Shown: positions 50,709 to 61,258 of the stretch, piece by piece
How the letters are laid out: the number at the start of each line of letters is the position of its first letter
How positions within the stretch are numbered: position 1 is the first letter of the stretch
NCBI RefSeq assembly: GCF_000814825.1
Contig: NZ_CP009302.1
Span: 620,001 to 684,000 of the forward strand
Direction: 5' to 3'
From: Berryella intestinalis
GTDB taxonomy: Bacteria > Actinomycetota > Coriobacteriia > Coriobacteriales > Eggerthellaceae
DNA length: 64,000 nt
Made by a program: the position numbers and the translations under genes
The notes under the pieces: generated by a model
Database searches by the model: none
What the model was told of the DNA's origin: nothing
The model's input: only the letters and a program-made list of their open reading frames with translations

Positions 50709-51511
50709 TGGGGCGCGTGTTCAGGCTCCACGTTCTCGCCAGCGGAAGCTCGGGAAACGCGTCGGTGGTGGAGGATATGCACACGGGCAAAGGCGTGCTC
50801 ATCGATTGCGGCATCTCGAAGCGGGCCTTCATGGAGGGCTGTGCGGCAACCGGGTTCGATCCGTCCGGGTTGGAGGCCGTCGTCGTCACCCACGAGCATG
50901 CCGATCACGTCAAAGGGCTCGGTGTTGTGATGCGGGGCCTTTCCAAGATGGGATGCCGCCCGCCCCTGTACGCCCATGCGGCCTGCATCGAAGCCTCCAG
51001 GTCCCTGTCCGACCTTCGGTCGGATTTCGACGTCAGGACGTTTTCGGACGGCGATCAGATATCGGCGGCGGGCATGAGCGCGCATCCGTTTCGCACCTCG
51101 CACGACGCCTCGGCGTCGTTCGGGTTCCGCTTCGAATGCGATGGCGACGCCCTCGGCTTCGCGACCGATACCGGCGTGGTGTCCGCGCAGGCGCGCGAGG
51201 CGCTCGGCGGCGTGCGCATCCTGGGGCTGGAGGCCAACCACGGGCTGAAGATGCTGGATGCGGCGGAGTACCCGGCGTACGTGAAGAAGCGCATCGCATC
51301 CGATCGCGGGCACCTCAACAACGATCAGAGCGCCTCGGAGCTTCGGCTGCTGCTCAGCGCGCGCCTGGAATCCGTGGCGGCCCTGCACGTTTCCGAGAAC
51401 GCCAACACGTACCGATCCGCGCGCGAAGCGCTCTTAAGCGTCGTGGAGCAGGAAGGCCATCTCGCGTCGGTGCAGGTGGGGTTCCAGCGCCGTCCGATCC
51501 TCGTCGGCTGA
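50708..51511 (+). CDS. MBL-fold metallohydrolase (YycJ/WalJ-like)
   Basis: A 267-residue metallo-beta-lactamase-fold enzyme. The metal-binding THEHADH is at 61-67 (HXHXDH). N-terminal VLASGSSGNASVVE and the later GFATDTG and LEANHG segments match the YycJ/WalJ group, which has 5'-3' exonuclease-like activity linked to DNA repair and division control in Firmicutes. Here it is in one operon with prfA and prmC, overlapping prmC by one base. Confidence 0.87.
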   Translation: MGRVFRLHVLASGSSGNASVVEDMHTGKGVLIDCGISKRAFMEGCAATGFDPSGLEAVVVTHEHADHVKGLGVVMRGLSKMGCRPPLYAHAACIEASRSLSDLRSDFDVRTFSDGDQISAAGMSAHPFRTSHDASASFGFRFECDGDALGFATDTGVVSAQAREALGGVRILGLEANHGLKMLDAAEYPAYVKKRIASDRGHLNNDQSASELRLLLSARLESVAALHVSENANTYRSAREALLSVVEQEGHLASVQVGFQRRPILVG

Positions 51512-51640
51512 GGGGGACGCGCCCTTGGCGGCGCCTGCGAAGGCGACGGGGCGCTTGGCCGGGCTCGTTGGGCTCGTCGGGCGGCTCGGCGGCGTCGGCA
51601 GTGCCGAGCGGCGCGGGGCAGAAGCGCGGCGGTCCTGAGG

Positions 51641-52687
51641 CTAGAGCATCATGAAGGCCTTGGCCAGCAAAAACCCGATCAGGCCGCAGCAGGGGAAGGT
51701 GAGGATCCAGGCCAGCACCATGTTCTTGGCGATGCCCCACTTCACTTTGCGGGGGTTGTCCGACGCGCCCACGCCCATGATGGAGGCGGTGCTCGCATGG
51801 GAGGTGGAGACGGGCATACCGGTCATGCTGGATATGAACAGCGTGATGATCGTGCCCGAAGTGGCCGCCGCTCCCTGGTATTTCTCGAGGCTCACCATGT
51901 CCATGGCCACGGACTTGATGATGCGCTTTCCCCCGAGGAACGTGCCGAGGGAGATGGCGAGCGAGCAGATCAGCATGAGCCACAGGGGAAACCCGGTCCC
52001 CTCGAAGGATTCGGACCCGAAGGCGAGCGCGATGCCCAGAAGGCCGATCGACATGAACTTCTGGCCGTCTTGGGCTCCGTGGAGAAACGACAGGAGCGCC
52101 GCGTTGACGTTCTGGACCATGGTGAAGCGGTCGTTGGCCACCTTGCGGTTCATCGACTTGCAGAGCTTCTCGAGGATCCTCACGGCAAGCCAGCCCAGGG
52201 CGAACCCGGCGATGAGCGAGAAGGCCATGCCGTAGACGACCTTGACCCATTCCGAGGGAACGACGCCCGACCAGCCGTTGAGCGCGATGGCGCCCCCGGT
52301 GATGCCGGCGATGAGCGAATGGGACTTCGAGGCGGGGATCCCTAAGAACCAGCAGATGAATCCCCATATGATGGACCCGATCATCGCCGCTTCGAGCGCC
52401 ATGAGCGCCTGGTGCGTGTCGCCCTGGAAATTCACCATCGAGAACATGGTGTGGGCGACGGCGGTGGAGATGTAGGTCATGAGGATGATGCCCAGCAGGT
52501 TGAACACCGCGGCGACGATGAGGGCGCACGTCGGGGTCATGCAGCGGGTCGACACCGCGGTTGCGATGGCGTTGGGGGCGTCGGTGGCCCCGGAGATGAC
52601 GGTCACGCCGATGACCAGGAAGATGATGACGGCGAGGGAGGGGTAGACAGCCACCTGCTCGATGAACGCGCCGAGTGTGAGTTCCAT
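51641..52687 (-). CDS. Inorganic phosphate transporter, PiT family
   Basis: A 348-residue permease with about nine membrane segments. It has two copies of the PiT signature: GATDAPNAIATAVSTR near the N-terminus and MVQNVNAALLSFLHGAQDGQKFM in the middle (read in parts). The GAQD and DAPN acidic positions are kept. It takes up phosphate with H+ or Na+ at low affinity. AAGGAG precedes ATG 52687. No PhoU/DUF47 partner gene is adjacent, although one often accompanies PiT. Confidence 0.9.
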   Translation of the reverse strand: MELTLGAFIEQVAVYPSLAVIIFLVIGVTVISGATDAPNAIATAVSTRCMTPTCALIVAAVFNLLGIILMTYISTAVAHTMFSMVNFQGDTHQALMALEAAMIGSIIWGFICWFLGIPASKSHSLIAGITGGAIALNGWSGVVPSEWVKVVYGMAFSLIAGFALGWLAVRILEKLCKSMNRKVANDRFTMVQNVNAALLSFLHGAQDGQKFMSIGLLGIALAFGSESFEGTGFPLWLMLICSLAISLGTFLGGKRIIKSVAMDMVSLEKYQGAAATSGTIITLFISSMTGMPVSTSHASTASIMGVGASDNPRKVKWGIAKNMVLAWILTFPCCGLIGFLLAKAFMML

Positions 52688-52991
52688 CAGACTCCTTATG
52701 CATATACCGGGCCACCCGCCCGATTACATTGCCCGCTACATTCTAGCGTATCTGCGCAAAAGCAAGGGAAGGGGTTTGAACGCGAGAATAAACCCATTCT
52801 TGATTCGGTTTTTTATTCAAGGAGGCGCTCGGCGCGGCTTCGTCGGCGCTTCTCATCTATAATACGGAGGGCTTTACCGCTCGGTGCGATCCGAGGCGGC
52901 GAGCCGTTTCGAAATCTATCGAATTCCCTGATCAATACGGAATCGTAACCGCAGGATCCGACCCCTGCGCAACCGAGGAAGGTGCGTTTTT
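52688..52991. other. Divergent region between the PiT gene and the helicase
   Basis: The 304-bp region has no gene. A perfect TATAAT at 52858-52863 is the likely -10 of the helicase promoter; its -35 is not clear. Further left, an AT-rich part (52770-52830) with TTGATT and TTTTTTATTC could hold promoters for either strand. Confidence 0.45.
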
Positions 52992-55334
52992 ATGTCGATC
53001 GATCTTTCCGTGCTCAACGGCCCCCAGCGCCAAGCGGTCGAGTGCACCGAAGGCCCGCTGCTCGTCTTGGCGGGAGCCGGGTCGGGAAAGACGCGCGTGC
53101 TCACGTTCCGCATCGCCCATCTGGTGAACGATCTGGGGGTCGCTCCGTGGGAGATCCTCGCCATCACGTTCACGAACAAGGCGGCCAAAGAGATGCAGAC
53201 GCGCGTGGCCGACATCATCGGCCCGCGCTCGCGCGGCATGTGGGTCTCGACGTTCCACAGCATGTGCGTGCGCATGCTGCGCGCCGACGCCGAGCGCCTG
53301 GGGTTCTCGCGCAACTTCACCATCTACGACGACTCGGACTCCAACCGCCTGGTCAAAGAGATCATGGCCGAGCTCGACATCGATCCGCGGCGATTTCCCA
53401 TCAAAGCGCTGCGCGGGCGCATCTCCCAGGCCAAAAACGAGCTCATGGTCCCCGGCGACTTCACGGCGCGGGTAAGCGACCCGGTGGGGAAGGTGGCCGC
53501 GCGCGTCTACGAGCGCCTGCAGGACCGCCTGCGCAAGGCCAACGCGTTCGATTTCGACGACCTTCTGCTGTACGGGTACCTGCTGCTGAAGCACTACCCC
53601 GATGCGCTCGAGGCCTACCAGGAGCGCTTCCGCTACATCATGGTGGACGAGTACCAGGACACCAACCACGCGCAGTACGAGATTACGCGCCTGCTGGCGG
53701 CGCGGCACCGCAACATCATGGTCGTGGGCGACGACGATCAGTCCATCTATTCGTGGCGCGGCGCCGACCTGCGCAACATCCTCGACTTCGAGGAGGACTA
53801 CCCGAGCTGCACCACGGTCAAGCTCGAGCAGAACTACCGCAGCGTGGGCAACGTTTTGAAGGCCGCCAACGCCGTGATCGCGAACAACACCGAGCGCAAG
53901 GTGAAGAACCTGTTCACCGAGGCGCAAGACGGCGATCCCGTGAAGGTGTACTGCGCGTCCGACGAACGGGACGAGGGCCGCTGGATCGCCGGGCGCATCG
54001 AGCAGCGCCGCGGCGAGGGCATGAGCTACAACCAGATGGCGGTCTTCTACCGCACGAACGCCCAGTCGCGCATGATCGAGGACATGTTCTTGCGGGCGGG
54101 CGTGCCTTACCGCATCGTCGGGGGCACGCGCTTCTTCGAGCGCCAGGAGATCTCGGACGTGATGGCGTATCTGACGTGCGTGGTGAACCCCTCCGACGAC
54201 ATCGCGGCCAAGCGCGTGGTCAACGTGCCGCGCCGCGGCGTGGGCAAGACCACCGTCGAGCTTTTGGAGGGCCGCGCCCGCGAAACCGGCGCGACGTTTC
54301 TCCAGGAAGCCGAGATGGCCCTGGCAGACCAGTCGCTGCGCGCCGCGACGCGCACGGCGCTCGGCGAGTTTCTGGGGGTCCTCGAGGCGGGGCGCTCGTT
54401 TTCGGGCGATCTGCGCCGCGTGGTCGAGGCCATCATCGATCAGTCGGGCCTCATCGCGGCACTCGAGGCCGAAGGGACCGACGAGGCGCACGGCCGCATC
54501 GACAACATCCGCGAGTTCCTCGGCGTCGTCGACGAGTTCGCCGACACGCATACCGACGAAGACGCGCTGTTCGAAGCGCCCACGGCCGTATCGGAGGCGG
54601 ACGGGGAGGACGGGCCCGGGGTGCGCACGCTGCGCGGCGACTCCCTGGCCGACTTCATCGAGTGGGTGCGCCTGCGCACCGATCTGGACGCCGCGGGCGA
54701 CGACGGCAACGCGGTGACGCTCATGACCGTCCATGCATCGAAGGGCCTCGAGTTCGACTGCGTGTTCGTGGCCGGCATGGAGGAGTCGCTGTTTCCCAGC
54801 GCGCGCTCGATCCAGGAATCGGCCAGCGTCGAAGAGGAGCGCCGCTTGGCCTACGTCGCCATCACGCGCGCCCGCAAGTATCTGTACCTCACCTATGCCA
54901 GCCAGCGCACCATCTACGGCCAGACGCAGGTGAACCCGGTTTCGCGCTTCATCCACGAGATACCCCCCGAGGTGCGCAGCGCCGTGGGCGTCGGGTCGGC
55001 CGGCTTCTCGGGAACGGGTTGGGAGAAGCGCGGGAGCCGCCGCGGCATCGCCGGTTCGGGAACCGAGGCGGGGGAGGGCCGCGTGTTCGGGCGCTCGAGC
55101 GCAAGCGGTGCGGGAGAGCGGGCGCGTCGGGGGAAAACCGGTTTCTCTTCGGCGTCGGAGGGCCGCTCCGGTGCGCGGGCGACGTTCTCTTCGGGCGACA
55201 AGGTGAGCCACAAGACCTTCGGCGCCGGCGTGGTGACCAAGGTGGACGGCGACACCATCTTCGTGAGGTTCTCGAAAACAGGTCAGGTCAAAAAGCTGCT
55301 GAAGGACTACGCCCCCATCGTCAAGGTGGACTGA
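52992..55334 (+). CDS. pcrA: ATP-dependent DNA helicase UvrD/PcrA
   Basis: A 780-residue superfamily 1 helicase. Walker A AGAGSGKT is at 27-34, motif Ia TFTNKAAKEM at about 59, motif II DEYQD at about 218, motif III GDDDQSIYSWRGA, motif V VHASKGLEFD and motif VI AYVAITRARKYLYL. The C-terminal ~50 residues form a Tudor-like fold (GDKVSHKTFGAGVV) seen in PcrA/UvrD that binds RNA polymerase. It acts in nucleotide excision repair and conflict removal. GAGGAAGG precedes the ATG. Confidence 0.94.
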   Translation: MSIDLSVLNGPQRQAVECTEGPLLVLAGAGSGKTRVLTFRIAHLVNDLGVAPWEILAITFTNKAAKEMQTRVADIIGPRSRGMWVSTFHSMCVRMLRADAERLGFSRNFTIYDDSDSNRLVKEIMAELDIDPRRFPIKALRGRISQAKNELMVPGDFTARVSDPVGKVAARVYERLQDRLRKANAFDFDDLLLYGYLLLKHYPDALEAYQERFRYIMVDEYQDTNHAQYEITRLLAARHRNIMVVGDDDQSIYSWRGADLRNILDFEEDYPSCTTVKLEQNYRSVGNVLKAANAVIANNTERKVKNLFTEAQDGDPVKVYCASDERDEGRWIAGRIEQRRGEGMSYNQMAVFYRTNAQSRMIEDMFLRAGVPYRIVGGTRFFERQEISDVMAYLTCVVNPSDDIAAKRVVNVPRRGVGKTTVELLEGRARETGATFLQEAEMALADQSLRAATRTALGEFLGVLEAGRSFSGDLRRVVEAIIDQSGLIAALEAEGTDEAHGRIDNIREFLGVVDEFADTHTDEDALFEAPTAVSEADGEDGPGVRTLRGDSLADFIEWVRLRTDLDAAGDDGNAVTLMTVHASKGLEFDCVFVAGMEESLFPSARSIQESASVEEERRLAYVAITRARKYLYLTYASQRTIYGQTQVNPVSRFIHEIPPEVRSAVGVGSAGFSGTGWEKRGSRRGIAGSGTEAGEGRVFGRSSASGAGERARRGKTGFSSASEGRSGARATFSSGDKVSHKTFGAGVVTKVDGDTIFVRFSKTGQVKKLLKDYAPIVKVD

Positions 55335-55487
55335 GGCTCCTTTCGCCGCTTTCGAGCCAGCCCCTGCGCTCGCCGGGCAAAATCATCCGTACGGAATCAG
55401 ATCTCTTCGGGATCGGGCGCTCTGGCTAAAATGGACGGGATACCCTGCATCCGCGGCCTCATCGCCGCCCCGATCCGAGGAGCCCCC

Positions 55488-56852
55488 ATGCCTTCGACCA
55501 TCATCGTCATCGGACACCGCAACCCCGACAACGATGCCATCAGCTCGGCGGTCGCCTACGCCTACCTGAAAAACGCGGTCGCCGCGCGCGATGCCGCCGA
55601 CGGATGCGAGTCCGACCGCTACGTTCCCGCCCGCCTGGGTCCGCTTCCCCCCGAGACCGCCGGCGTCTTCGGGCGCTGCGGCATCGAGGCGCCGCGCATG
55701 ATCGGGCACGTGCACGCGCGCGTCTCCGACGTCATGACGCGCAACCCCGTGTCCATCAACCGCCATGCCACCCTGCTCGAGGCCGGGCGCATGCTGCGCA
55801 AGCACAACATCCGCGCCCTCATCGTCACCAACGACGACGGGACCTATCGGGGCCTGGTCACCACCCGCATGATCGCCGAGCGCTACATCTCGGCCACCGA
55901 CGTCCTCACGCAGGGCTCGTCCCAAGACGCCGTGGCCGCCGACCTCATCGCCTCGCTCGACCAGACGGTCGACGAGATCCTCGAGACCGAGGTGCTTGTG
56001 CTCGACGCCGAGGTCATCCTCAAGGAGGCCATCGACGACCTCATGGCCAGCCCCTTGCGCGAAGCGGTGGTCCTCGACGACGACGGCCGCGCCATCGGCA
56101 TCGTCACGCGCTCGGACGTCGCGGTGAGGCCGCACCGCAAGGTCATCCTGGTCGACCATAACGAGCGGCGCCAGGCGGCCCCCGGTATCGATGAGGCCGA
56201 GGTCGTCGAGATCATCGACCACCACCGCATCGCCGACGTCTCCACCGTCAACCCCATCAGGTTCTTGAACCTGCCCGTGGGCTCTTCGGCCACCATCGTC
56301 ACCATGGAGTTCCAGCGCGAGGGGATCCAGATCCCCGAGCCCATCGCCCAGATCCTGCTGTCGGCTCTCATGACCGACACGGTTATCCTGAAATCCCCCA
56401 CGGCAACGCCCACCGACGAGCGCGTCGCCGGATATCTGGGCGAGATCCTGGGTGTCGATCCCATCGAGTTCGGCATGGGCGTGTTCAAGCTGCGCGGCGG
56501 CGACGAGCATATGCCCATCGACAAGTTCGTGGGCGCCGATGCCAAGGAGTTCCAGGTGGGGGACAGCGTCGTGCTCATCGCCCAGCACGAGACCGTCGAC
56601 CTGCGCTCGTCTCTGGCACGCGAGCAGGAGATCCGCACCGAGATGCAGCGCCTTTTGGAGGCGGGGAAATACGAGTTCGTGCTGCTCATGGTGACCGACA
56701 TCATCGCTGAGGGAAGCCAGTTCCTCTGCGAGGGCAACCGCAAGCTGCTCAACCGCGCCTTCGGGATCTCGTGCACGGGCAAGGGGGGCACCTGGATGCC
56801 CGGCGTCCTGTCGCGCAAAAAGCAGGTGGCCGCCCGCATCCTGGGCTCGTAG
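55488..56852 (+). CDS. ppaC: Manganese-dependent inorganic pyrophosphatase with CBS domains
   Basis: A 454-residue family II pyrophosphatase of the DHH superfamily. Metal ligands are in HRNPDND (10-16), VDHNE (about 222-226) and IDHH (about 242-245). The C-terminal SRKKQ (about 443-447) binds pyrophosphate. Two CBS domains are inserted between the first and second metal motifs (about 75-130 and 175-225), as in nucleotide-regulated CBS-PPases inhibited by AMP and activated by ApnA. No DRTGG domain is evident between them. ATG 55488 follows GAGGAG. Confidence 0.92.
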   Translation: MPSTIIVIGHRNPDNDAISSAVAYAYLKNAVAARDAADGCESDRYVPARLGPLPPETAGVFGRCGIEAPRMIGHVHARVSDVMTRNPVSINRHATLLEAGRMLRKHNIRALIVTNDDGTYRGLVTTRMIAERYISATDVLTQGSSQDAVAADLIASLDQTVDEILETEVLVLDAEVILKEAIDDLMASPLREAVVLDDDGRAIGIVTRSDVAVRPHRKVILVDHNERRQAAPGIDEAEVVEIIDHHRIADVSTVNPIRFLNLPVGSSATIVTMEFQREGIQIPEPIAQILLSALMTDTVILKSPTATPTDERVAGYLGEILGVDPIEFGMGVFKLRGGDEHMPIDKFVGADAKEFQVGDSVVLIAQHETVDLRSSLAREQEIRTEMQRLLEAGKYEFVLLMVTDIIAEGSQFLCEGNRKLLNRAFGISCTGKGGTWMPGVLSRKKQVAARILGS

Positions 56853-57176
56853 CGCCCCGGCGAGCCCCGTCGCCGTTTTTCGGGGCGGGTCGCCCTTCGC
56901 GCTGAAATCCGTTCGAACCAGGGGTTTTCCGTTGTGTAAGCTCTGTGGAGGCGTTATAGATACGCCCGGGTGCGTGGCGTTTGACAACCCAGATAGCGGG
57001 TGATAATGTTTGCCATCGCGTCTCGATGAGGCGCTCGTTGCGCCGTGCCCGAACTCACGCGGGAAGGTGCGCGAGAGCTTAGGCGCTTCGGTCCAACCGA
57101 TAGGCTTAACTCGAAAATGACCTGGTGAAATCCCGGGTCTGAAGGCACATTTCGATTGCAAGAAGGAGAGAAGAAG
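56853..57176 (+). other. Promoter region and leader of the rpsL operon
   Basis: The 324-bp gap after ppaC contains a strong promoter (listed separately) and an mRNA leader of about 160 nt. The leader can form local stems but has no recognised ribosomal-protein binding site. A GC hairpin at 56859-56890 may weakly end the ppaC transcript. Confidence 0.5.
56981..57009 (+). promoter_or_regulatory. Promoter of the rpsL operon
   Basis: A perfect TTGACA (56981-56986), a 17-bp spacer and TAATGT (57004-57009) match a strong sigma-70 promoter. It lies about 170 bp before rpsL. Confidence 0.7.
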
Positions 57177-57548
57177 TTGCCTACAATCAACCAGCTGGTC
57201 CGCAAGGGCCGCGCCAAGCAGGTCGACAAGAAGAAGACCCCTGCTCTGAAGGGCAACCCCCAGAAGCGTGGCGTGTGCACCCGCGTGTACACCACCACCC
57301 CGAAGAAGCCGAACTCGGCTCTTCGCAAGGTCTGCCGCGTGCGCCTGGTCAACGGCATGGAGGTCACGGCCTACATCCCCGGCATCGGCCACAACCTGCA
57401 GGAGCACTCCATGGTGCTCATCCGCGGCGGCCGCGTCAAGGACCTGCCCGGCGTGCGCTACAAGGTCATCCGCGCCGCGCTCGACTGCGCTGCGGTGAAC
57501 GACCGCAAGCAGGCGCGCAGCCGCTACGGTGCAAAGCGCCCCAAATAA
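57177..57548 (+). CDS. rpsL: 30S ribosomal protein S12
   Basis: A 123-residue protein of standard length, starting at TTG 57177 after AGAAGGAG. It contains the decoding-centre loops [19 protein letters not shown] and [22 protein letters not shown] (in parts). The lysines at the usual streptomycin-resistance positions are present (PKKPNSA and GRVKDLPG). It is the first gene of the str operon. Confidence 0.97.
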   Translation: MPTINQLVRKGRAKQVDKKKTPALKGNPQKRGVCTRVYTTTPKKPNSALRKVCRVRLVNGMEVTAYIPGIGHNLQEHSMVLIRGGRVKDLPGVRYKVIRAALDCAAVNDRKQARSRYGAKRPK

Positions 57549-57656
57549 GTTGTCAGTAAGCCGCACGGACCGCTGTAACGCCGCAAAACAAAAGGAAGCG
57601 GCCGGTCTAATGGGCCGATAAGGCTCGGAAGTGCGCAAGATCTCGAAGGAGAAAGA

Positions 57657-58127
57657 ATGCCGCGTCGCGCAGCAGCCATCCGCCACGAAGTGCAGCCGGA
57701 TGCCAAGTACAACAACCGTCTTGTCACGCAGCTGATCAACAAGGTCCTGCTCGATGGCAAGAAATCGCTCGCCGAGAACATCGTCTACGGCGCGTTCGAC
57801 CTCGTCCAGGAGAAGACCGGCGAGGATCCCCTGTCCGTGTTCAAGAAGGCCATGGACAACGTCCGCCCCACGCTTGAGGTCAAGCCCAAGCGCGTCGGCG
57901 GCGCCACCTACCAGGTCCCGATGGAAGTGCCTTCCCGTCGTGCGACCACCCTCGCGATCCGCTGGATCGTCGACTTCTCCCGCAAGCGCCGCGAGCACAC
58001 CATGCGCGAGCGCCTTGCCAACGAGATCATGGAGGCCGCCGAGGGCCAGGGCGCTTCCGTCAAGCGCCGCGAGGACCTCTACAAGATGGCCGAGTCCAAC
58101 CGTGCGTTCTCGCACTATCGTTTCTAG
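57657..58127 (+). CDS. rpsG: 30S ribosomal protein S7
   Basis: A 156-residue protein that nucleates 30S head assembly. Family segments include [34 protein letters not shown] and [22 protein letters not shown] precedes ATG 57657. It is 108 bp after rpsL and just before fusA. Confidence 0.97.
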   Translation: MPRRAAAIRHEVQPDAKYNNRLVTQLINKVLLDGKKSLAENIVYGAFDLVQEKTGEDPLSVFKKAMDNVRPTLEVKPKRVGGATYQVPMEVPSRRATTLAIRWIVDFSRKRREHTMRERLANEIMEAAEGQGASVKRREDLYKMAESNRAFSHYRF

Positions 58128-58141
58128 AGGGGGCTTCTTCT

Positions 58142-60247
58142 ATGGCTAAGACCTCTCTGAGAGAGACGCGCAACTTCGGTATCATGGCCCACATCGATGC
58201 GGGCAAGACCACCACTACCGAGCGCATCCTGTACTACACGGGCAAGACCCACAAGATCGGCGAGGTGCACGACGGCGCCGCCACCATGGACTGGATGGTC
58301 CAGGAGCAGGAGCGCGGCGTGACCATCACCGCCGCCGCCACGACGTGCTTCTGGAAGAAGGACGACGTCGAGTACCGCTTCCAGATCATCGACACCCCGG
58401 GCCACGTGGACTTCACCGCCGAGGTCGAGCGCTCCCTGCGCGTCCTCGACGGAACCGTCGCCGTGTTCGACGCCGTTGCCGGCGTGCAGCCCCAGTCCGA
58501 GACCGTGTGGCGCCAGGCCGAGCGCTACGGCGTGCCCCGCATCGCGTTCATCAACAAGTACGACCGCGTGGGAGCCGATTTCTTCCATGCCATCGAGACC
58601 ATGAGGGACCGCCTGGGCGCCGCTGCCGTCGCCGCTCAGCTGCCCATGGGCGCCGAGGACAACTTCTGGGGCGTCGTCGACCTGGTCACCATGACCGCAT
58701 GGGACTTCAAGGCCGACGAGAAGGGCATGACCTATCCCGAGCCCATGGACGCCATCCCCGCCGAGTTCGCCGAGGAGGCCGAGCTGCGCCGCCAGGAACT
58801 CGTGGAGGCCGCCGCCGACTGCGACGACGAGCTCATGGAAAAGGTCCTGATGGAGGAAGAGTTCAGCATCGACGAGCTCAAGGCCGCCATCCGCAAGGGC
58901 GTCATCGCCTGCCAGATGAACCCCGTGTTCGTCGGCTCCGCCTACAAGAACAAGGGCGTCCAGGAGCTGCTCGACGCCGTCGTCGACTACCTGCCGAGCC
59001 CCCTCGACATCCCGGCCATCAAGGGCGAGAACCCCGACACCGGTGCCGAGGACGAGCGTCCGGCCGACCTCAAGGCCCCGTTCTCCGCTCTGGCGTTCAA
59101 GATCATGACCGACCCGTTCGTCGGCAAGCTCACGTACCTGCGCGTGTACTCGGGCAAGCTCGATGCGGGCTCGTACGTGACCAACGCCTCGAAGGGCAAG
59201 AAGGAGCGCGTCGGGCGCCTGCTGCAGATGCACTCGAACCAGCGCGTCGACATCGACTCGTGCGCCGCGGGCGACATCGTGGCCGTCGTCGGCCTGAAGG
59301 CCACCTCGACCGGTGACACCCTCTGCGACGAGCAGGCCCCCATCATCCTGGAGTCCATGGAGTTCGCTGAGCCGGTTATCGACATCGCGGTCGAGCCCAA
59401 GACCAAGGCCGAGCAGGACAAGATGGGCATCGCCCTTCAGAAGCTCGCCGAGGAGGACCCGACCTTCCGCGTCTCCACCAACCAGGAGACCGGCCAGACC
59501 ATCATCGCCGGCATGGGCGAGCTCCATCTGGAGATCATCGTCGACCGTCTGCTGCGCGAGTTCAAGGTCGAGGCCAACGTCGGCAAGCCCCAGGTCGCCT
59601 ATCGCGAGACGGCCACCAAGGAAGTCCTCAACGTCCAGGGCAAGTTCGTCCGCCAGTCCGGCGGCCGCGGCCAGTACGGCGACGCCGTCATCAACCTGTA
59701 CCCGCAGGAGGCCGGCAAGGGCTACGAGTTCGAGAACAAGATCGTGGGCGGCGTGGTTCCCAAGGAGTACATCCCCTCGATCGACAAGGGCATCCAGGAG
59801 GCTCTCAACAACGGCATCCTGGCCGGCTATCCGGTGGTCGACGTCCGCGTCGAGCTGGTCGACGGCTCCTACCACGACGTCGACTCCTCCGAAGCCGCCT
59901 TCAAGGTGGCCGGCTCCATGGCGTTCAAGGCCGCTATGAAGAAGGCCGCCCCGGTCATCCTCGAGCCTATGATGGCCGTGGAGGTCGAGACGCCCGAGGA
60001 GTACATGGGCGACGTCATGGGCAACCTCTCCAGCCGTCGCGGCCAGATCCGCGGCATGGGCGATCGCGGCAACGCCAAGATCATCAGCGCCAAGGTGCCG
60101 CTGTCCGAGATGTTCGGCTACGCTACTGATCTGCGCTCCACGACGCAGGGACGCGCTTCCTATACGATGCAGTTCGATTCGTACGAGGCCGTTCCCAAAA
60201 ACGTTGCGGACGAGATCATCAGCAAGGCCGGCGGAAGCGCTTCCTAA
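58142..60247 (+). CDS. fusA: Elongation factor G
   Basis: A 701-residue translational GTPase that drives translocation. GTP-binding motifs are AHIDAGKT (16-23), DTPGHVDF and NKYDR. The switch I segment is [11 protein letters not shown]. Domains II-V follow, with domain IV starting near [19 protein letters not shown] replaces the more common NKMDR, a minor change. AGGGGG lies before the ATG. No tuf gene follows; rpsJ comes next. Confidence 0.97.
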   Translation: MAKTSLRETRNFGIMAHIDAGKTTTTERILYYTGKTHKIGEVHDGAATMDWMVQEQERGVTITAAATTCFWKKDDVEYRFQIIDTPGHVDFTAEVERSLRVLDGTVAVFDAVAGVQPQSETVWRQAERYGVPRIAFINKYDRVGADFFHAIETMRDRLGAAAVAAQLPMGAEDNFWGVVDLVTMTAWDFKADEKGMTYPEPMDAIPAEFAEEAELRRQELVEAAADCDDELMEKVLMEEEFSIDELKAAIRKGVIACQMNPVFVGSAYKNKGVQELLDAVVDYLPSPLDIPAIKGENPDTGAEDERPADLKAPFSALAFKIMTDPFVGKLTYLRVYSGKLDAGSYVTNASKGKKERVGRLLQMHSNQRVDIDSCAAGDIVAVVGLKATSTGDTLCDEQAPIILESMEFAEPVIDIAVEPKTKAEQDKMGIALQKLAEEDPTFRVSTNQETGQTIIAGMGELHLEIIVDRLLREFKVEANVGKPQVAYRETATKEVLNVQGKFVRQSGGRGQYGDAVINLYPQEAGKGYEFENKIVGGVVPKEYIPSIDKGIQEALNNGILAGYPVVDVRVELVDGSYHDVDSSEAAFKVAGSMAFKAAMKKAAPVILEPMMAVEVETPEEYMGDVMGNLSSRRGQIRGMGDRGNAKIISAKVPLSEMFGYATDLRSTTQGRASYTMQFDSYEAVPKNVADEIISKAGGSAS

Positions 60248-60281
60248 GCGGACGCTAGAATTCAATTGGAGGAAAACACAA

Positions 60282-60590
60282 GTGGCTAATCAGAAGATTC
60301 GCATCCGCTTGAAGGGATACGACCATGAGATCGTGGACCAGTCCACGAAGCTCATCGTCGACACCGCTCAGAAGACGGGTGCAAAAGTTTCCGGTCCCAT
60401 CCCGCTGCCGACGGAGCGCAACCTGTTCACCGTCGTGCGCGGCCCGCACGTCGACAAGGATTCCCGCGAGCAGTTCGAGATGCGCACCCACAAGCGCCTG
60501 ATCGACATCCTCGAGCCCACCCCCAACACGGTTGACTCGCTGATGCGCCTCGATCTCCCTGCCGGCGTCGACATCGAGATCAAGCTGTAA
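60282..60590 (+). CDS. rpsJ: 30S ribosomal protein S10
   Basis: A 102-residue protein starting at GTG 60282 after [23 protein letters not shown] and the loop [20 protein letters not shown] are family signatures. It opens the S10 operon, 34 bp after fusA, so the str and S10 operons are joined here. It also serves in transcription antitermination as NusE. Confidence 0.97.
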   Translation: MANQKIRIRLKGYDHEIVDQSTKLIVDTAQKTGAKVSGPIPLPTERNLFTVVRGPHVDKDSREQFEMRTHKRLIDILEPTPNTVDSLMRLDLPAGVDIEIKL

Positions 60591-60605
60591 GGGGTGCCTC
60601 AGAGT

Positions 60606-61226
60606 ATGATTAACGCGATTTACGGCAAAAAGGTCGGCATGACGCAGCTGTTCAACGAGAACGACGAAGTCGTCGCCGTCACCGTCATCAAGGCAGAGCC
60701 CAACACCGTCTGCCAGGTCAAGACCGTCGCCACCGACGGCTACGACGCCGTGCAGCTCGGCTTCGGCGACATCAAGCCCCAGAAGGTGAACCGTCCCATG
60801 GGCGGCCACTTCACCAAGCAGGGCGTCGATGCGCGCCGCTACCTGCGCGAGGTCCGCGTCGAGGACGGCAGCGCCCATGCGAACGGCGAGCAGGTCACGG
60901 TCGGCAACTTCGCCGAGGTGAAGAAGGTCGACGTTACCGGCACTTCCAAGGGCAAGGGCTTCGCCGGCGTCATGAAGCGCCACGGCTTCGCGGGCGGTCC
61001 CGGCGGCCACGGCGCCCACTTCCACCGCGCCCCCGGCTCCATCGGCCAGTGCGCCACGCCCTCGCGCGTCCTGAAGGGCGTTCGCCTTCCGGGCCACATG
61101 GGCTGCGACACGGTTACCGTGAAGAACCTCGAGGTTGTCCGTATCGACGAAGAGTCGAACCTCATCCTCGTCAAGGGTGCAGTTCCCGGCGGCAAGAACG
61201 GCATCGTTCGCGTCCGCATGGCCTAG
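60606..61226 (+). CDS. rplC: 50S ribosomal protein L3
   Basis: A 206-residue protein starting at ATG 60606 (INAIYGKKVGMTQLF), with AAGGGG 11 bp upstream. A GTG four codons earlier is possible but overlaps the SD. The conserved loop GFAGGPGGHGAHFHRAPGSI approaches the peptidyl-transferase centre. Confidence 0.96.
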   Translation: MINAIYGKKVGMTQLFNENDEVVAVTVIKAEPNTVCQVKTVATDGYDAVQLGFGDIKPQKVNRPMGGHFTKQGVDARRYLREVRVEDGSAHANGEQVTVGNFAEVKKVDVTGTSKGKGFAGVMKRHGFAGGPGGHGAHFHRAPGSIGQCATPSRVLKGVRLPGHMGCDTVTVKNLEVVRIDEESNLILVKGAVPGGKNGIVRVRMA

Positions 61227-61258
61227 TTGATCGAAGAACCTCTTAAGGAGCTTGCAGT